Shown here one piece after another: positions 1-8,604 of a stretch of DNA of 64,000 nt (position 1 is the stretch's first letter; each line of letters begins with the position of its first letter). The notes beneath the pieces were generated by a model. The model saw nothing but the letters and a program-made list of their open reading frames with translations, made no database searches and had not been told where the DNA came from. Source of the DNA: Myxococcales bacterium (GTDB taxonomy: Bacteria; Myxococcota_A; Polyangia; Polyangiales; Polyangiaceae); NCBI GenBank assembly GCA_016712525.1, contig JADJQX010000007.1, positions 2,790,001 to 2,854,000 of the forward strand, in the 5' to 3' direction. The position numbers and the translations under genes were made by a program.

Positions 1-1
1 G

Positions 2-235
2 CTCATGGGCGCGACGAACCCGAGGCATGCCTCCCTCCAGTACACGGTGCTCTCCACGGCCAACGCGCTCTCCCTCGCGGTGGCGGGCGCGCTCGGCGCA
101 GCCATCGCCGACGTGTCGAGCCCCCGTTGGTCGTTCGCGCTCGGCGCGGCGCTCTCGCTCGGCTCGCTCGCGCTCGTCCCGGCCTTCACCGGCGCCGCGC
201 GCGCGCTCCACGAGGGGCGAGAGCTTCCACCCTGA
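2..235 (+). CDS. MFS-type permease, C-terminal fragment (AmpG/PAT-like)
   Basis: The window opens inside this gene, so only about the last 77 residues are visible and the start lies upstream. The fragment reads as the final two membrane segments of a transporter: a Thr-Asn-Pro-Arg-His-Ala-Ser loop is followed by a helix rich in Ala/Leu/Ser (about residues 18-38), a short Asp-containing loop and a last helix ending near the Pro-Pro stop. The loop resembles that before TM11 in AmpG-like and other PAT-family permeases, which import muropeptides or acyl-CoA-type cargo. The substrate cannot be assigned from this fragment. The next gene, an epimerase of the family that acts on murein dipeptides, would fit a muropeptide importer, but this is only context. 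Confidence 0.6.
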   Translation, partial: LMGATNPRHASLQYTVLSTANALSLAVAGALGAAIADVSSPRWSFALGAALSLGSLALVPAFTGAARALHEGRELPP

Positions 236-293
236 CGTTCGGACGATGGCCTCCCAGCCCAACCTCGACGCCAAAGCAACCCAAGCATAACCC

Positions 294-1367
294 ATGGAAA
301 TAAAAGTCGATTCGGCTACCGCGACCGCCCTCGAGGTCCCCCTCCGCGAGCCGTTCACCATCGCGACGGCGCGCATGGAGACGACCCGAGCCGCCCTCTT
401 CCGCATTCGCGCGGGCGAGACGTTGGGGATCGGAGAGGCCGCGTGCCTCTACCCCGTGACCGAAGAGGACATGCCCGACGTGCTCGCGCTCGCGGCCCGT
501 TCGTTCCGAGCGCTCGAGGGGCGCACCGTCGCACGCATCGCGGACTGCCGGGATCTCGCGTACGAGGTCTCCGAGCGCTCCAAGGTCACGGCATCGGCGC
601 TCGAGTGTGCCCTCCTCGACGCCCTCGCGCGCTCACGCGGAGCCTCGATCGCCGACCTCTTCGGGGTCCGCTCTTTCGCCTCCCGCATCGAGAGCGACAT
701 CACGATCCCGATCGCCGAGGCCACGGAGATGCTCCGCGTGGGCGAGGTGTGGCACGCCCAAGGGTTTCGCGCGTTCAAGGCCAAGGTCGGACGCGACGTC
801 GATCGCGAGACGCGTGCACTCTGCACGATGCACGAACGTCTGCCGGGCCTCCGTTTTCGGCTCGACGCGAACGCCGGGTTCTCGGCCGAGGACGCGCTCG
901 CGATGCTCCGTGGCCTCCGTCGGCACGGCGCGATCGTCGAGTGCTTCGAGCAGCCTTGCGCTCGCGAGGACGTGGACGGCATGGCGAAGGTCGTGCGCGA
1001 CGGCGCGGTCGACGTCGTGGCCGACGAGTCTCTCCGTGGGCCCGACGATCTCGCGGAGCTCGTCCGGGCGCGCGCGGCCACGTCGGTGAACCTGAAGATC
1101 GTGAAGCTCGGGGGCTTCGCGGCGTCGCTCGAGCTCGGCACGGAGGCGATCCGGCGCGGCCTCGGCGTCATGGTGGGCGGCATGGTGGAGACCCGCCTCG
1201 GCATGACGTGCGCGACGATGCTCGCCGCGTGCCTCCCCAAGCTCACCTACGCCGACCTCGACACGGCCTGGCTCCTCGCGTCCGACCCGTTCGTCGGAGG
1301 GTTCGCCTCGGACGGGCCCATCATCACGCCGCTCGTGGGCCTCGGCTTCGGCGTGACGACCGCATAG
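294..1367 (+). CDS. Enolase-superfamily dipeptide epimerase (L-Ala-D/L-Glu epimerase-like)
   Basis: A 357-residue protein of the muconate-lactonizing/dipeptide-epimerase branch of the enolase superfamily, which epimerises the C-terminal residue of dipeptides such as L-Ala-D-Glu from murein turnover. The full catalytic set is visible: the K-x-K pair at K162/K164, metal ligands D191 (in DANAG), E219 (in EQPC) and D244 (in DES), and the second base K268 (in NLKIVKLGG). A conserved VGGMVETRLGM segment follows near residue 300. Length fits the family. The ATG at 294 follows a short leader 58 bases after the permease stop, so the two may be cotranscribed. Substrate specificity within the superfamily cannot be read with certainty, and an o-succinylbenzoate-synthase-like or other dipeptide activity remains possible. 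Confidence 0.85.
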   Translation: MEIKVDSATATALEVPLREPFTIATARMETTRAALFRIRAGETLGIGEAACLYPVTEEDMPDVLALAARSFRALEGRTVARIADCRDLAYEVSERSKVTASALECALLDALARSRGASIADLFGVRSFASRIESDITIPIAEATEMLRVGEVWHAQGFRAFKAKVGRDVDRETRALCTMHERLPGLRFRLDANAGFSAEDALAMLRGLRRHGAIVECFEQPCAREDVDGMAKVVRDGAVDVVADESLRGPDDLAELVRARAATSVNLKIVKLGGFAASLELGTEAIRRGLGVMVGGMVETRLGMTCATMLAACLPKLTYADLDTAWLLASDPFVGGFASDGPIITPLVGLGFGVTTA

Positions 1368-1420
1368 GGCCGCTAAGTCGCGCGCAACGAAGGCCCATTT
1401 CGAGTACCGTTTCGGCCCTC

Positions 1421-2146
1421 ATGCTCCCCTCGGTGTCTCGCTCCTACTCCGCCTCGGCCCTCGCGCTCGGCCTCCTCGCAAGCTCGCTCGCCCTCCCCGT
1501 CCCCGCGTTCGCCCAGAGCGCGCCTCCCCCCGCTCCCGGCGACACGGCCGCTCCGAGCGCGCCCGAAGATCCGGCCCCCCCGGCAACGCCCGCACCCCCG
1601 AGCAGCCCTCCGCCGATCGCGCCCCCCGACGAGCCCGCCCCCGCGCCCATCGTCGCCCCTCCCCCTCCGGCCGAGGAGGAGGAGCCCGAGCCGAGGATGA
1701 GCGAAGGGCGCGCGATCGTGGTCGCGTGGAACACGGGGTTCCAGTGGGGCCTCGCGCCGGGTGTCGTCTTCGCGTCCGGCCGGGCGGGCTTCTCTCTGGG
1801 AGTGCGCCTCGGCTACGGCATCGACACGGGCACGGTCATCGTCGTGCCGGGTGTGCGGCTCTCGGCCACGTTCCTCGACCCGAACATTTACCAGGGCATG
1901 CCCGTGGGCAAGCTGGTGCTCCCCATCGACCGGTTCGCGCCGTTCGTCGAAGGCGGCGCCGGGCTCGGCCACATCGCCGGGAGCGGCTCCCCTTCTGCCA
2001 CTGGCGCAGCGCTTTATGTCGGCGGCGGATTCATGATCCACTTCACGCGATCGTTTGCGCTCGGCGCTGAGGCGAGCTACCAGACCATCACGGGCACGGG
2101 GTTCAAGGGCTTCGGGGTCGGCCCGATCATCGCGTTCGCGTTCTGA
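1421..2146 (+). CDS. Outer-membrane-type beta-barrel protein with Pro-rich linker
   Basis: A 241-residue exported protein. Residues 1-31 form a signal peptide with an Ala-Phe-Ala cleavage site before Gln32. Residues 33-90 are a low-complexity Pro/Ala linker that ends in a run of Glu, and residues 95-241 alternate Gly/hydrophobic/aromatic residues as in small OmpA-like or outer-membrane barrels. The protein ends in an aromatic residue (IIAFAF), as expected for substrates of the BAM insertion machinery. The Met at 1421 was chosen because it places the signal peptide at the terminus; the frame stays open further upstream but that part would be antisense-like Arg-rich sequence over the epimerase gene. 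Precise function is unknown. Confidence 0.75.
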   Translation: MLPSVSRSYSASALALGLLASSLALPVPAFAQSAPPPAPGDTAAPSAPEDPAPPATPAPPSSPPPIAPPDEPAPAPIVAPPPPAEEEEPEPRMSEGRAIVVAWNTGFQWGLAPGVVFASGRAGFSLGVRLGYGIDTGTVIVVPGVRLSATFLDPNIYQGMPVGKLVLPIDRFAPFVEGGAGLGHIAGSGSPSATGAALYVGGGFMIHFTRSFALGAEASYQTITGTGFKGFGVGPIIAFAF

Positions 2147-2219
2147 TCTCCCTCGGCGAGAGGAGCACGCGGAACGCGACGGGTCGACAAGCGCCCCTCT
2201 CGTGTGTCACGCTCCGCGC

Positions 2220-3080
2220 ATGAGCTCACGCACCCGGGGGGGCGTGCTCGCCGTGGTGCTCTCCGCGCTCGGTGCGTGCTCCACCCCCGCCACCGATTCG
2301 AACGATGGCGGCTCGACGGTCGACGCCACCCCGGCCACGTCGGTCACCGGGACCGCCGTCCCCCTCCCCGACGCGTCCGTGACGCCTCCGGCCGACGCCA
2401 CGCCACCTTCCGACGCGACCTCCCCGGACGCGAGCGACGGAGGCCCCGACGACGGGGGCCTCGTGACCGACGCGGCGAGCGACGCGGGCGGCCCCGTCCC
2501 CGTGCGGCCCGGTGTCGACGGGATCCTCCGAGGGACCGTGACGAGCGTGACCTACGAGCACCGCTGGAACGGCGCGCTGCGCGCCGGGAACGCGAATTGC
2601 CCCGCGAACGCCTCCATCGTCGACGGAGGCGGCGTCATGTGCTGCGTGTGGTCACGGGCCTTCGTCGCGACGCAGGCGGTGAACATCCCCATCACCTTCG
2701 ACCTCACGACCCGCACGGGCACGCTCGCCGGCTCGCCGATCGGGACGTACTCGGGCCCCACCCCTCCCGACGCGAACGGCACGGTCGAGTACCTCATCAA
2801 CCCGTCCTCGAGCCACCGCACGAAGGCGTGGGACGCGTCGAACGCCATGGGAGAGCTCTTGGGCGAGAGCGCCGCGCTCGTCGCCGAGTCCCGCGCGTTC
2901 CCGGCGTTGAACCTCGTCTACGAGGTCGTCATGTCGCTGTCGGCGGCGCGCGTCTCGTGGAACGCCACGACCTCGGCGTTCCGCATCTACGAGACGCACC
3001 CGCTCGTGTCCCTCCCGACCGGGCGCTGCGGGAACCAGAGCTCCGCGGGGCGCCTGGCCTACGATCTCCGTAGCCCCTGA
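2220..3080 (+). CDS. Lipoprotein of unknown function, Asp/Pro/Gly linker
   Basis: A 286-residue putative lipoprotein. The N-terminus has two Arg, a short hydrophobic stretch and a lipobox ending at Cys20 (SALGAC). It is followed by roughly 80 residues rich in Asp, Pro, Thr and Gly, a linker style very common in myxobacterial surface lipoproteins. The globular part starts near residue 100 with several Trp/Tyr/Cys residues and shows no family I recognise. The ATG at 2220 is 73 bases after the barrel gene. The start was chosen because it produces the signal sequence; the longer open frame upstream is Arg/Ser-rich and lacks one. Confidence 0.7.
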   Translation: MSSRTRGGVLAVVLSALGACSTPATDSNDGGSTVDATPATSVTGTAVPLPDASVTPPADATPPSDATSPDASDGGPDDGGLVTDAASDAGGPVPVRPGVDGILRGTVTSVTYEHRWNGALRAGNANCPANASIVDGGGVMCCVWSRAFVATQAVNIPITFDLTTRTGTLAGSPIGTYSGPTPPDANGTVEYLINPSSSHRTKAWDASNAMGELLGESAALVAESRAFPALNLVYEVVMSLSAARVSWNATTSAFRIYETHPLVSLPTGRCGNQSSAGRLAYDLRSP

Positions 3081-3510
3081 GCCGCGGCTCCGGAGCGAGC
3101 CTCCCTCGGCGACCCGCACCCCACTCCGACCAGGGCCCCGCGCCCTCGGGACGCGGAACGTGGCGCCGCGAGACGTGACAACTCGACTGTCCATTGACTT
3201 ACGCGTCGCGACAACATGCGATTTGTCTTGAGATACGAGTGTTCATCTGGGAGGCTGACTCTATCGGGTTCCTCAGGGGGTGCGACGAAATCGAGCTTCG
3301 GCCCATGGGCCAAAGAGCGGCGCGCGGGTCTACCCCCTCCCCCCGCGCACCCGGAAGGCTTCGGTCGTCGTCCCCTCCCTTTCTACCGGCGACCGAGGCC
3401 TTCCACCTTTTGTCGGTCCGCATCTTCCACCGTGAGGCGAAGATTGCGGGCTCACCCGAAGAAAGCGCGCGACCCAAACGTCCGGCGCCCGCCCCGTCTA
3501 CTGTGGCAAC
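3081..3510. other. 430-base intergenic region, no gene recognised
   Basis: No reading frame here looks coding. Around 3194-3240 the sequence is less GC-rich than its surroundings. It contains TTGACT at 3194, followed 17 bases later by TGCGAT at 3217, a weak sigma70-like arrangement that could serve the lipoprotein gene starting at 3511. Nothing else stands out. Confidence 0.3.
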
Positions 3511-4692
3511 GTGCGGCTCTCCACCTTCGCCTCGCTCTTCGCGCTCGCGGCCGTCGTCGCCACCCCCGGATGCGCGGCCACCCCACCACCTCCCGCTCCC
3601 CCCCGCGAGCTCCCCCCGGTGTCCGACGCGGGAACGACGGACGCGCTCCCCGAGGCTTCGCCCACGAGCGTCGGGCCGAGCGCCGAGGAGCGCGCGTACC
3701 AAGCCGAGCTCGAGCTCCGCGACCGGCTCGCCGATCGACGCATCACGTTCGCGGAGAAGGGCCAGCCACCCCCCAAACACCCGTTTCGCGTGCCGGCCAA
3801 GGGCCCCTTCCCGAAGCGCGAGGCCGTCGCACGCGCGGAGCTACTTACCTTCCGGCGGAGCACCGTCCCGGGCTGCTCGAACAAGCCCGTCACGCCGAAC
3901 GGCGCGTATTGCCCCGACGTGGTCGCCCCGGTCGCCGCGGCGACGGTGGAGGAGCTCGAGGCGCTCGTGCCCATCGCGCAGGGCAAGCTCGGAGATCGCG
4001 TCTACGTCGGGCCGAACGGACAGAAGCGCGTCTCTCGGGCCATCGTGCGGTGCGGTGGCTTCGATCCTCACCACGCCGTCCTCTTCTACGACCGTGACGG
4101 TCGCGTGCTCGGCACGATCGTCGTCTGTTTCACCTGCCACGAGTGGCTCGTCACGCCGGGGAACGACGAGACCGGCGGCGACACGCCATCGGTCATGAGC
4201 GTCGCCGAGCGGCAGAAGCTCCAGGACATCTTCGAGGCGCACGAGCTGGGCGCGCGCCTCTTCGGGGACGACGACTACGCCGACCGCGTGCACGCCTACG
4301 AACGACGAATCTACGGCACGCGTCTCCTGCCCACCGCGGCGGGGCTCGAACGACGGAGGCTGCGGCTCCTCCCGGGCAGCGGCGTCCCGAAGGACCGCCC
4401 CATGCGCGACCTCGGGAAGGACGACCGAACGAAGCTCTGCGAGTTCTTCGGGACCGAGGTCCGCCCGCGCCACGGCGGCGCAGGCTACGAGTGCTTGAAC
4501 GGCGCGAGGTTCTCGGTCGACGCGGATCCGGCGACGTGCGCGAAGGCGCCTTGGACGTGCGCGGCGACCGTCGGAGAGATCGAGACATGCCTCAGCGTGT
4601 TCCACGAGCCGAACGACCTGTGCGGCGAGACGAAGCCCGAGTGCAAAGCCGTGCTCCGCTGCCTGCCCGGCCTCCGCGTCTTCGAGCCGTGA
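3511..4692 (+). CDS. Lipoprotein of unknown function
   Basis: A 393-residue putative lipoprotein that starts with GTG at 3511. The signal sequence ends in a lipobox at Cys21 (VATPGC), followed by a Pro-rich linker to about residue 50. The mature part carries many Cys residues, including a CxxC pair (CFTC) followed by His-Glu-Trp near residue 210, and a Cys-rich C-terminal third. That pattern suggests disulfides or a metal site, although CFTCHEW is not the CxxCH heme motif. No known family is recognised. The gene stands alone between the 430-base gap and the next lipoprotein gene. Confidence 0.65.
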   Translation: MRLSTFASLFALAAVVATPGCAATPPPPAPPRELPPVSDAGTTDALPEASPTSVGPSAEERAYQAELELRDRLADRRITFAEKGQPPPKHPFRVPAKGPFPKREAVARAELLTFRRSTVPGCSNKPVTPNGAYCPDVVAPVAAATVEELEALVPIAQGKLGDRVYVGPNGQKRVSRAIVRCGGFDPHHAVLFYDRDGRVLGTIVVCFTCHEWLVTPGNDETGGDTPSVMSVAERQKLQDIFEAHELGARLFGDDDYADRVHAYERRIYGTRLLPTAAGLERRRLRLLPGSGVPKDRPMRDLGKDDRTKLCEFFGTEVRPRHGGAGYECLNGARFSVDADPATCAKAPWTCAATVGEIETCLSVFHEPNDLCGETKPECKAVLRCLPGLRVFEP

Positions 4693-4787
4693 GCTGCCGC
4701 GAGCGCCCTGGAGAGGTGGATAGGGAAGGGGCGGCGCGGAGGGGCCTTGACGCGGGGGCTCCCACGACCTACTGGTTCAACCACTCA

Positions 4788-6029
4788 ATGACTCCACCAA
4801 AACAATCGCATGTCTCGTGGCGGGCCCTCGGCACGGTCGCCATGGCCCTGGCCGGCGCGCTCGGCGCGTGCGGCGGGCCGGAAGAGTGCGAGCCGAGCAC
4901 CTTCGGCGTCCAGTGCCGGGGCCCGGCGACGGCCACCTGCTCGCCGAGGCCAGAGCGCTACGGCGGCGGCGCGGTCGTCGACACCCAGGGTTGCCACGAG
5001 ACGATGGCGTGCAGCGAGACCTACGGCGCCCGGGCCGCGGTGTGCATGCCGGCCACGTCTTCCGTGTGCCGACGCGACCCCCTGCGCGCCCTCGCGAAGG
5101 ACGCGCCCGTCGCGGTCTCGCGCGATGGAAAACACGTCGCGGTCGCCTCCGGCAAGGCCATCGAGGTCTTCGCCTACCCGAGCGGCCCGGCGGTCCGCCT
5201 CGACGTGACCGACGCGCCGACCGCGATGCTGTTCGCCGACATGAACGGGGACGGAGAGCCCGACCTCGTGCTCGGCGCGGAGAGCGGCACCTGGGTCTCG
5301 CTCCGAAAGGGTCCCGAGCTTTTGCCCCCCACCCTCGTCGCAAACGAGAGCACACTTCACGCCGCTGGCGACTTGGACGGCGACGGCCTCGACGACGTCG
5401 TGGTCAGCCGCGCCTACGATCTCAAGGTGGTCTTCGGGGGGCCCGAGCGCCGCACGTTGCCGCTCGACGTGAGGACCCTCGGGCCCGTCGTCGCCGTGGG
5501 CGACGTCAGCGGCGACGGGAAGCCGGAGCTCGTGGTGGTAGGCGTGGGCGAACGGCTCGGCATGAAGCTCTCCGTGCTCTCGTTCGCGAGCGATCGGAGC
5601 GCGCGCTCGTGGGCCGTTCCCATCGGCGAAACGGCGAGCTCGGGGAGCATCAACGGGGTCACCATCTACGGCTCCCCGAGCGCGCTCGCGCTGTCGGACA
5701 TGGACGGCGACGGCGTCGCCGACGCGGTCGTGGGCAGCTTGGGTAAGAACCTCGCGGTCTTCCGCGGCGGCGAGGCGGGCTTCGGGCGGGGGCCCGAGGG
5801 CCTCACGTTGGCCGAGCCCTCCGCGCTCGCGGCCCTCGCGGGCGGCGGCGTCGTCGCATCCCTCGCGCGCACGCCCGTCGTCGCCGTAATCCCACGCCTC
5901 GACGCGCAGGTGCTCTACCGATCCGCGCCGTCCCTCGAAGAGGCCGCGAGGCCCATCCCGGCGCCACGAGGCGCGCCTCCCCTCTTCCGCACGGCGACGG
6001 CCCTCGTGGGCGACTGCACGGCGCCATGA
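4788..6029 (+). CDS. FG-GAP/VCBS-repeat lipoprotein
   Basis: A 413-residue lipoprotein whose lipobox ends at Cys28 (GALGAC). After a Cys-rich stretch (about residues 30-100), four calcium-binding-type D-x-[DN]-G-D-G loops appear near residues 150, 195, 240 and 304, each followed by a short hydrophobic strand (for example DLVLG, DVVVS, ELVVV, DAVVG). This is the spacing of FG-GAP/VCBS repeats, which build a beta-propeller as in integrin alpha chains. Such proteins usually act at the cell surface in adhesion or binding; no ligand can be named. ATG 4788 was preferred because the hydrophobic signal sequence follows it; a Met at codon 19 could also serve. Confidence 0.75.
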   Translation: MTPPKQSHVSWRALGTVAMALAGALGACGGPEECEPSTFGVQCRGPATATCSPRPERYGGGAVVDTQGCHETMACSETYGARAAVCMPATSSVCRRDPLRALAKDAPVAVSRDGKHVAVASGKAIEVFAYPSGPAVRLDVTDAPTAMLFADMNGDGEPDLVLGAESGTWVSLRKGPELLPPTLVANESTLHAAGDLDGDGLDDVVVSRAYDLKVVFGGPERRTLPLDVRTLGPVVAVGDVSGDGKPELVVVGVGERLGMKLSVLSFASDRSARSWAVPIGETASSGSINGVTIYGSPSALALSDMDGDGVADAVVGSLGKNLAVFRGGEAGFGRGPEGLTLAEPSALAALAGGGVVASLARTPVVAVIPRLDAQVLYRSAPSLEEAARPIPAPRGAPPLFRTATALVGDCTAP

Positions 6030-6115
6030 TCTCCGCGCGAGCGGCTGCCGCGCGCGCCTTGGGGAGGAGGCGGGACGACGCGTCGTCGTCGGGCCGCCGA
6101 TCCGATCCGAGGCCG

Positions 6116-6158
6116 AAAAAACCAAACGGGCCGAGCACCGAAGCACTCGACCCGCTTG
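6116..6158 (-). terminator. Intrinsic terminator of the tRNA-Val transcript
   Basis: Read on the minus strand just after the tRNA, bases 6158 to 6123 fold into a 16-bp stem (a few G-T wobbles) closed by a TTCG tetraloop, followed by a G and then six T (6121-6116). This is a textbook rho-independent terminator, 16 bases downstream of the tRNA 3' end. Confidence 0.85.
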
Positions 6159-6174
6159 TTTTACTGCATTCTTG

Positions 6175-6246
<72 letters not shown>

Positions 6247-6260
6247 GGAAGAGGCCCCGA

Positions 6261-6289
6261 GAAGTACGCCTCTTCGGCCCTTTCGTCAA
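6261..6289 (-). promoter_or_regulatory. Candidate sigma70-type promoter of tRNA-Val
   Basis: On the minus strand TTGACG (6289-6284) is separated by 17 bases from TACTTC (6266-6261). That puts the predicted start about seven to eight bases before the tRNA 5' end. The -35 is close to consensus and the -10 is weak; position and spacing are what support the call. Confidence 0.5.
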
Positions 6290-6400
6290 GAGCGAAAAAC
6301 ACGAGCCGGTCGGTTCACGTAAGCACGCGATAGAAGGCCCCTTTTGTGCCTCGATCGCGGCACTTTCGGGGCGCTCGGCTCCGTGCTTTGTTGCCTCGCG

Positions 6401-8467
6401 ATGGAATCGCTCTACCTCGACGCCGACGCGGCCGACGCCGTCGCGAACCGCCCCGACGGCATCTCGGAGGACCTCGCCCTCCGCACGTACACGGCGAAGC
6501 TGCTCGGCCAGAACCCGAGCCTCGTGCTGCACGGCGGCGGCAACACGTCGGTCAAGTCGACCGCGCGCACGCTGCTCGGGGAGACGGTGGACGTCCTCCA
6601 CGTGAAGGGCTCGGGGTGGGACCTCGCCACGATCGCTCCCGCGGGTCACCCGGCGTGCCGCATGGATGCCCTGCTCGCGCTCGCGAAGCTCCCCGAGCTC
6701 TCCGACGAGGCCATGGTGAACGGCCTGCGCCTCTCTCTCCTCGACGCCGAGGCTCCGACCCCGAGCGTCGAGACGTTGCTCCACGCCGTCCTGCCCGCAA
6801 AGTTCATCGATCACACCCACGCGGACGCCGTGCTCGTGCTCGTCGATCAGCCCGACGCCGAGGCCGTGGCTCGCGCCTGCTTCCCGAAGGGCCTCGTGTG
6901 GGTGCCGTACGTGATGCCGGGCTTCTCCCTCGCGCACGCGTGCCGGCGCGCGTGGGACGAGACCCTCGCGCGCGACGAAGAGCCGTCCGTGATGCTCCTC
7001 GAGAACCACGGCATCTTCACCTTCGGAGCGACGGCCAAAGAGAGCTACGAGCGCATGATCGCGTGCGTCTCGCGCGCCGAGGCGTTCGCGGCCGATCGCT
7101 CGAGCACCCAGAGCTTCGTCCCCGCGCTCCGAGCGACCGCCGACGTCGTGACAAGCACGCTCCCTGCTTTGCGCGGCGCCCTCGCCCGCGCCGGAGGCCT
7201 TCCCGAAGAGACCGGCCCCGTGCTCGCCCTGCGTACGTCCGAGACGGTGCTGGCGTTCCTCGAGCGCGACGACCTCGAGGGCCTCGTCGCGCGGGGATCG
7301 GCCACCCCCGATCACGTGATCCGAACCAAGCCGTGGCCCTTGGTGACGAAGCTCGACGGCACTGCCGCGAGCGACCTCGACGCGGCCGTCTCCGGCTTCC
7401 GCGCCCGCTACGAGGGCTACGTGACGGCGATGTGCGAGCGAAAGCAGCGCGCCGTGGTTCGGCTCGACCCGAGCCCGAAGGTGGTGCTCGCCCCGGGCAT
7501 CGGCCTCGTCACCGTGGGGGCGACCTCGGCCGACGCGAACGCCGCGGCCGACGTGTACGAGCACACGGTCGACGTCATGCTCGCGGCCGAGGAGCTCGGG
7601 ACCTACCGCCCCGTCGCGGAAGAGCACCTGTTCGACGTCGAGTATTGGTCGCTCGAGCAGAAGAAGCTCGGCAAACCCGCGCCGCCGAAGGCCTTGAGCG
7701 GAAAGATCGCGCTCGTCACGGGCGCAGCCTCGGGCATCGGTCGCGCGACGGCCGCGAGGTTCCTCGCCGAGGGCGCGCACGTCGTCGTGGCGGATCGGGA
7801 CGAGGCGCGCCTCGAGGCCACCTTCGCCGAGCTCAGACGCTTGCATGGCACACGTGTCGTCGCCAAACGCGCCGATCTCGCCTCCGACGACGAGACCCGA
7901 GACGCCGTGCGCGCGGCGGTGCTCGCGTTCGGTGGCCTCGACGTCGTCGTCAGCAACGCGGGAACCGCCCCCGAGGGCACGCTCGACACCGAAGAGGGAG
8001 AGGCCGCCCTCGAGCGCTCCCTCGGAGAGAACCTCCTCTCTCACACGCGGGTCGCCAAACACGCGACGGCCGTGCTCCGCGCCCAAGGCACGGGCGGCGC
8101 CCTCCTCTTCAACGCGAGCAAGAGCGCGTTCGCGCCGGGGCCCGGCTTCGGTCCGTACGCCGTGGCGAAGGCCGCGCTCGTCGCCCTCATGCGGCAGCTC
8201 GCCATCGACCTCGGGCCGCTCGGCGTGCGCGCCAACGCCGTCAACGCCGATCGCATCCGGACCGCGCTCTTCGATGGCGGGGTGCTCGAGTCGCGGGCCA
8301 AGGCGCGAGGGCTCACCCCCGACCAATACTTCCGCGCGAACCTGCTCGGACGCGAGGTCACGGCCGACGACGTCGCGCGGGCCTTCGTCTATCTCGCGCA
8401 CGCCCGCACGACCACGGGCAGCGTGCTCACGGTCGACGGCGGCAACCCCGCGGCCTTCCCGCGTTGA
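6401..8467 (+). CDS. Bifunctional class II aldolase / short-chain dehydrogenase (RhaD-like)
   Basis: A 688-residue fusion of the rhamnulose-1-phosphate aldolase/alcohol dehydrogenase type. Residues 1-400 are a class II aldolase/adducin domain with the phosphate-binding HGGGNTS at 44-50 and the probable zinc ligands H138, H140 and H203. Residues 428-688 are a Rossmann short-chain dehydrogenase with TGAASGIG at 440-447, the NAG motif, a Ser at 573 and the catalytic YAVAK (Y586, K590). In characterised relatives the enzyme cleaves rhamnulose phosphate and oxidises or reduces the lactaldehyde product. No other rhamnose gene is nearby, so the sugar is uncertain. ATG 6401 matches the family N-terminus; a GTG at 6344 would add a non-homologous 19-residue extension. 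Confidence 0.85.
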   Translation: MESLYLDADAADAVANRPDGISEDLALRTYTAKLLGQNPSLVLHGGGNTSVKSTARTLLGETVDVLHVKGSGWDLATIAPAGHPACRMDALLALAKLPELSDEAMVNGLRLSLLDAEAPTPSVETLLHAVLPAKFIDHTHADAVLVLVDQPDAEAVARACFPKGLVWVPYVMPGFSLAHACRRAWDETLARDEEPSVMLLENHGIFTFGATAKESYERMIACVSRAEAFAADRSSTQSFVPALRATADVVTSTLPALRGALARAGGLPEETGPVLALRTSETVLAFLERDDLEGLVARGSATPDHVIRTKPWPLVTKLDGTAASDLDAAVSGFRARYEGYVTAMCERKQRAVVRLDPSPKVVLAPGIGLVTVGATSADANAAADVYEHTVDVMLAAEELGTYRPVAEEHLFDVEYWSLEQKKLGKPAPPKALSGKIALVTGAASGIGRATAARFLAEGAHVVVADRDEARLEATFAELRRLHGTRVVAKRADLASDDETRDAVRAAVLAFGGLDVVVSNAGTAPEGTLDTEEGEAALERSLGENLLSHTRVAKHATAVLRAQGTGGALLFNASKSAFAPGPGFGPYAVAKAALVALMRQLAIDLGPLGVRANAVNADRIRTALFDGGVLESRAKARGLTPDQYFRANLLGREVTADDVARAFVYLAHARTTTGSVLTVDGGNPAAFPR

Positions 8468-8604
8468 CGACGACACCATCGCTCGCGGTGGGGCGCGCGC
8501 CGAAAAACGATCACCGCGATCGGGCGATTTTTGGCGCGTTTTTGCCACATTTTCGCTGAATACCCGCGCCTCGCCGGCCCACACACCGAGGGAGAGGTGC
8601 ACAG

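Noticed and set aside
443..1420. Long open frame leading into the barrel gene from inside the epimerase gene
   Set aside because: The upstream part is Arg/Pro-rich out-of-frame sequence of the epimerase gene; the signal peptide begins at 1421.
3216..4097. Open frame of 293 codons overlapping the lipoprotein at 3511
   Set aside because: Arg/Pro/Ala-rich composition typical of the wrong frame in high-GC DNA; the lipobox protein in the other frame explains the region.
8500..8545. Short GATC-centred hairpin after the aldolase fusion
   Set aside because: The stem is only five base pairs and the T run is interrupted; too weak to call a terminator.
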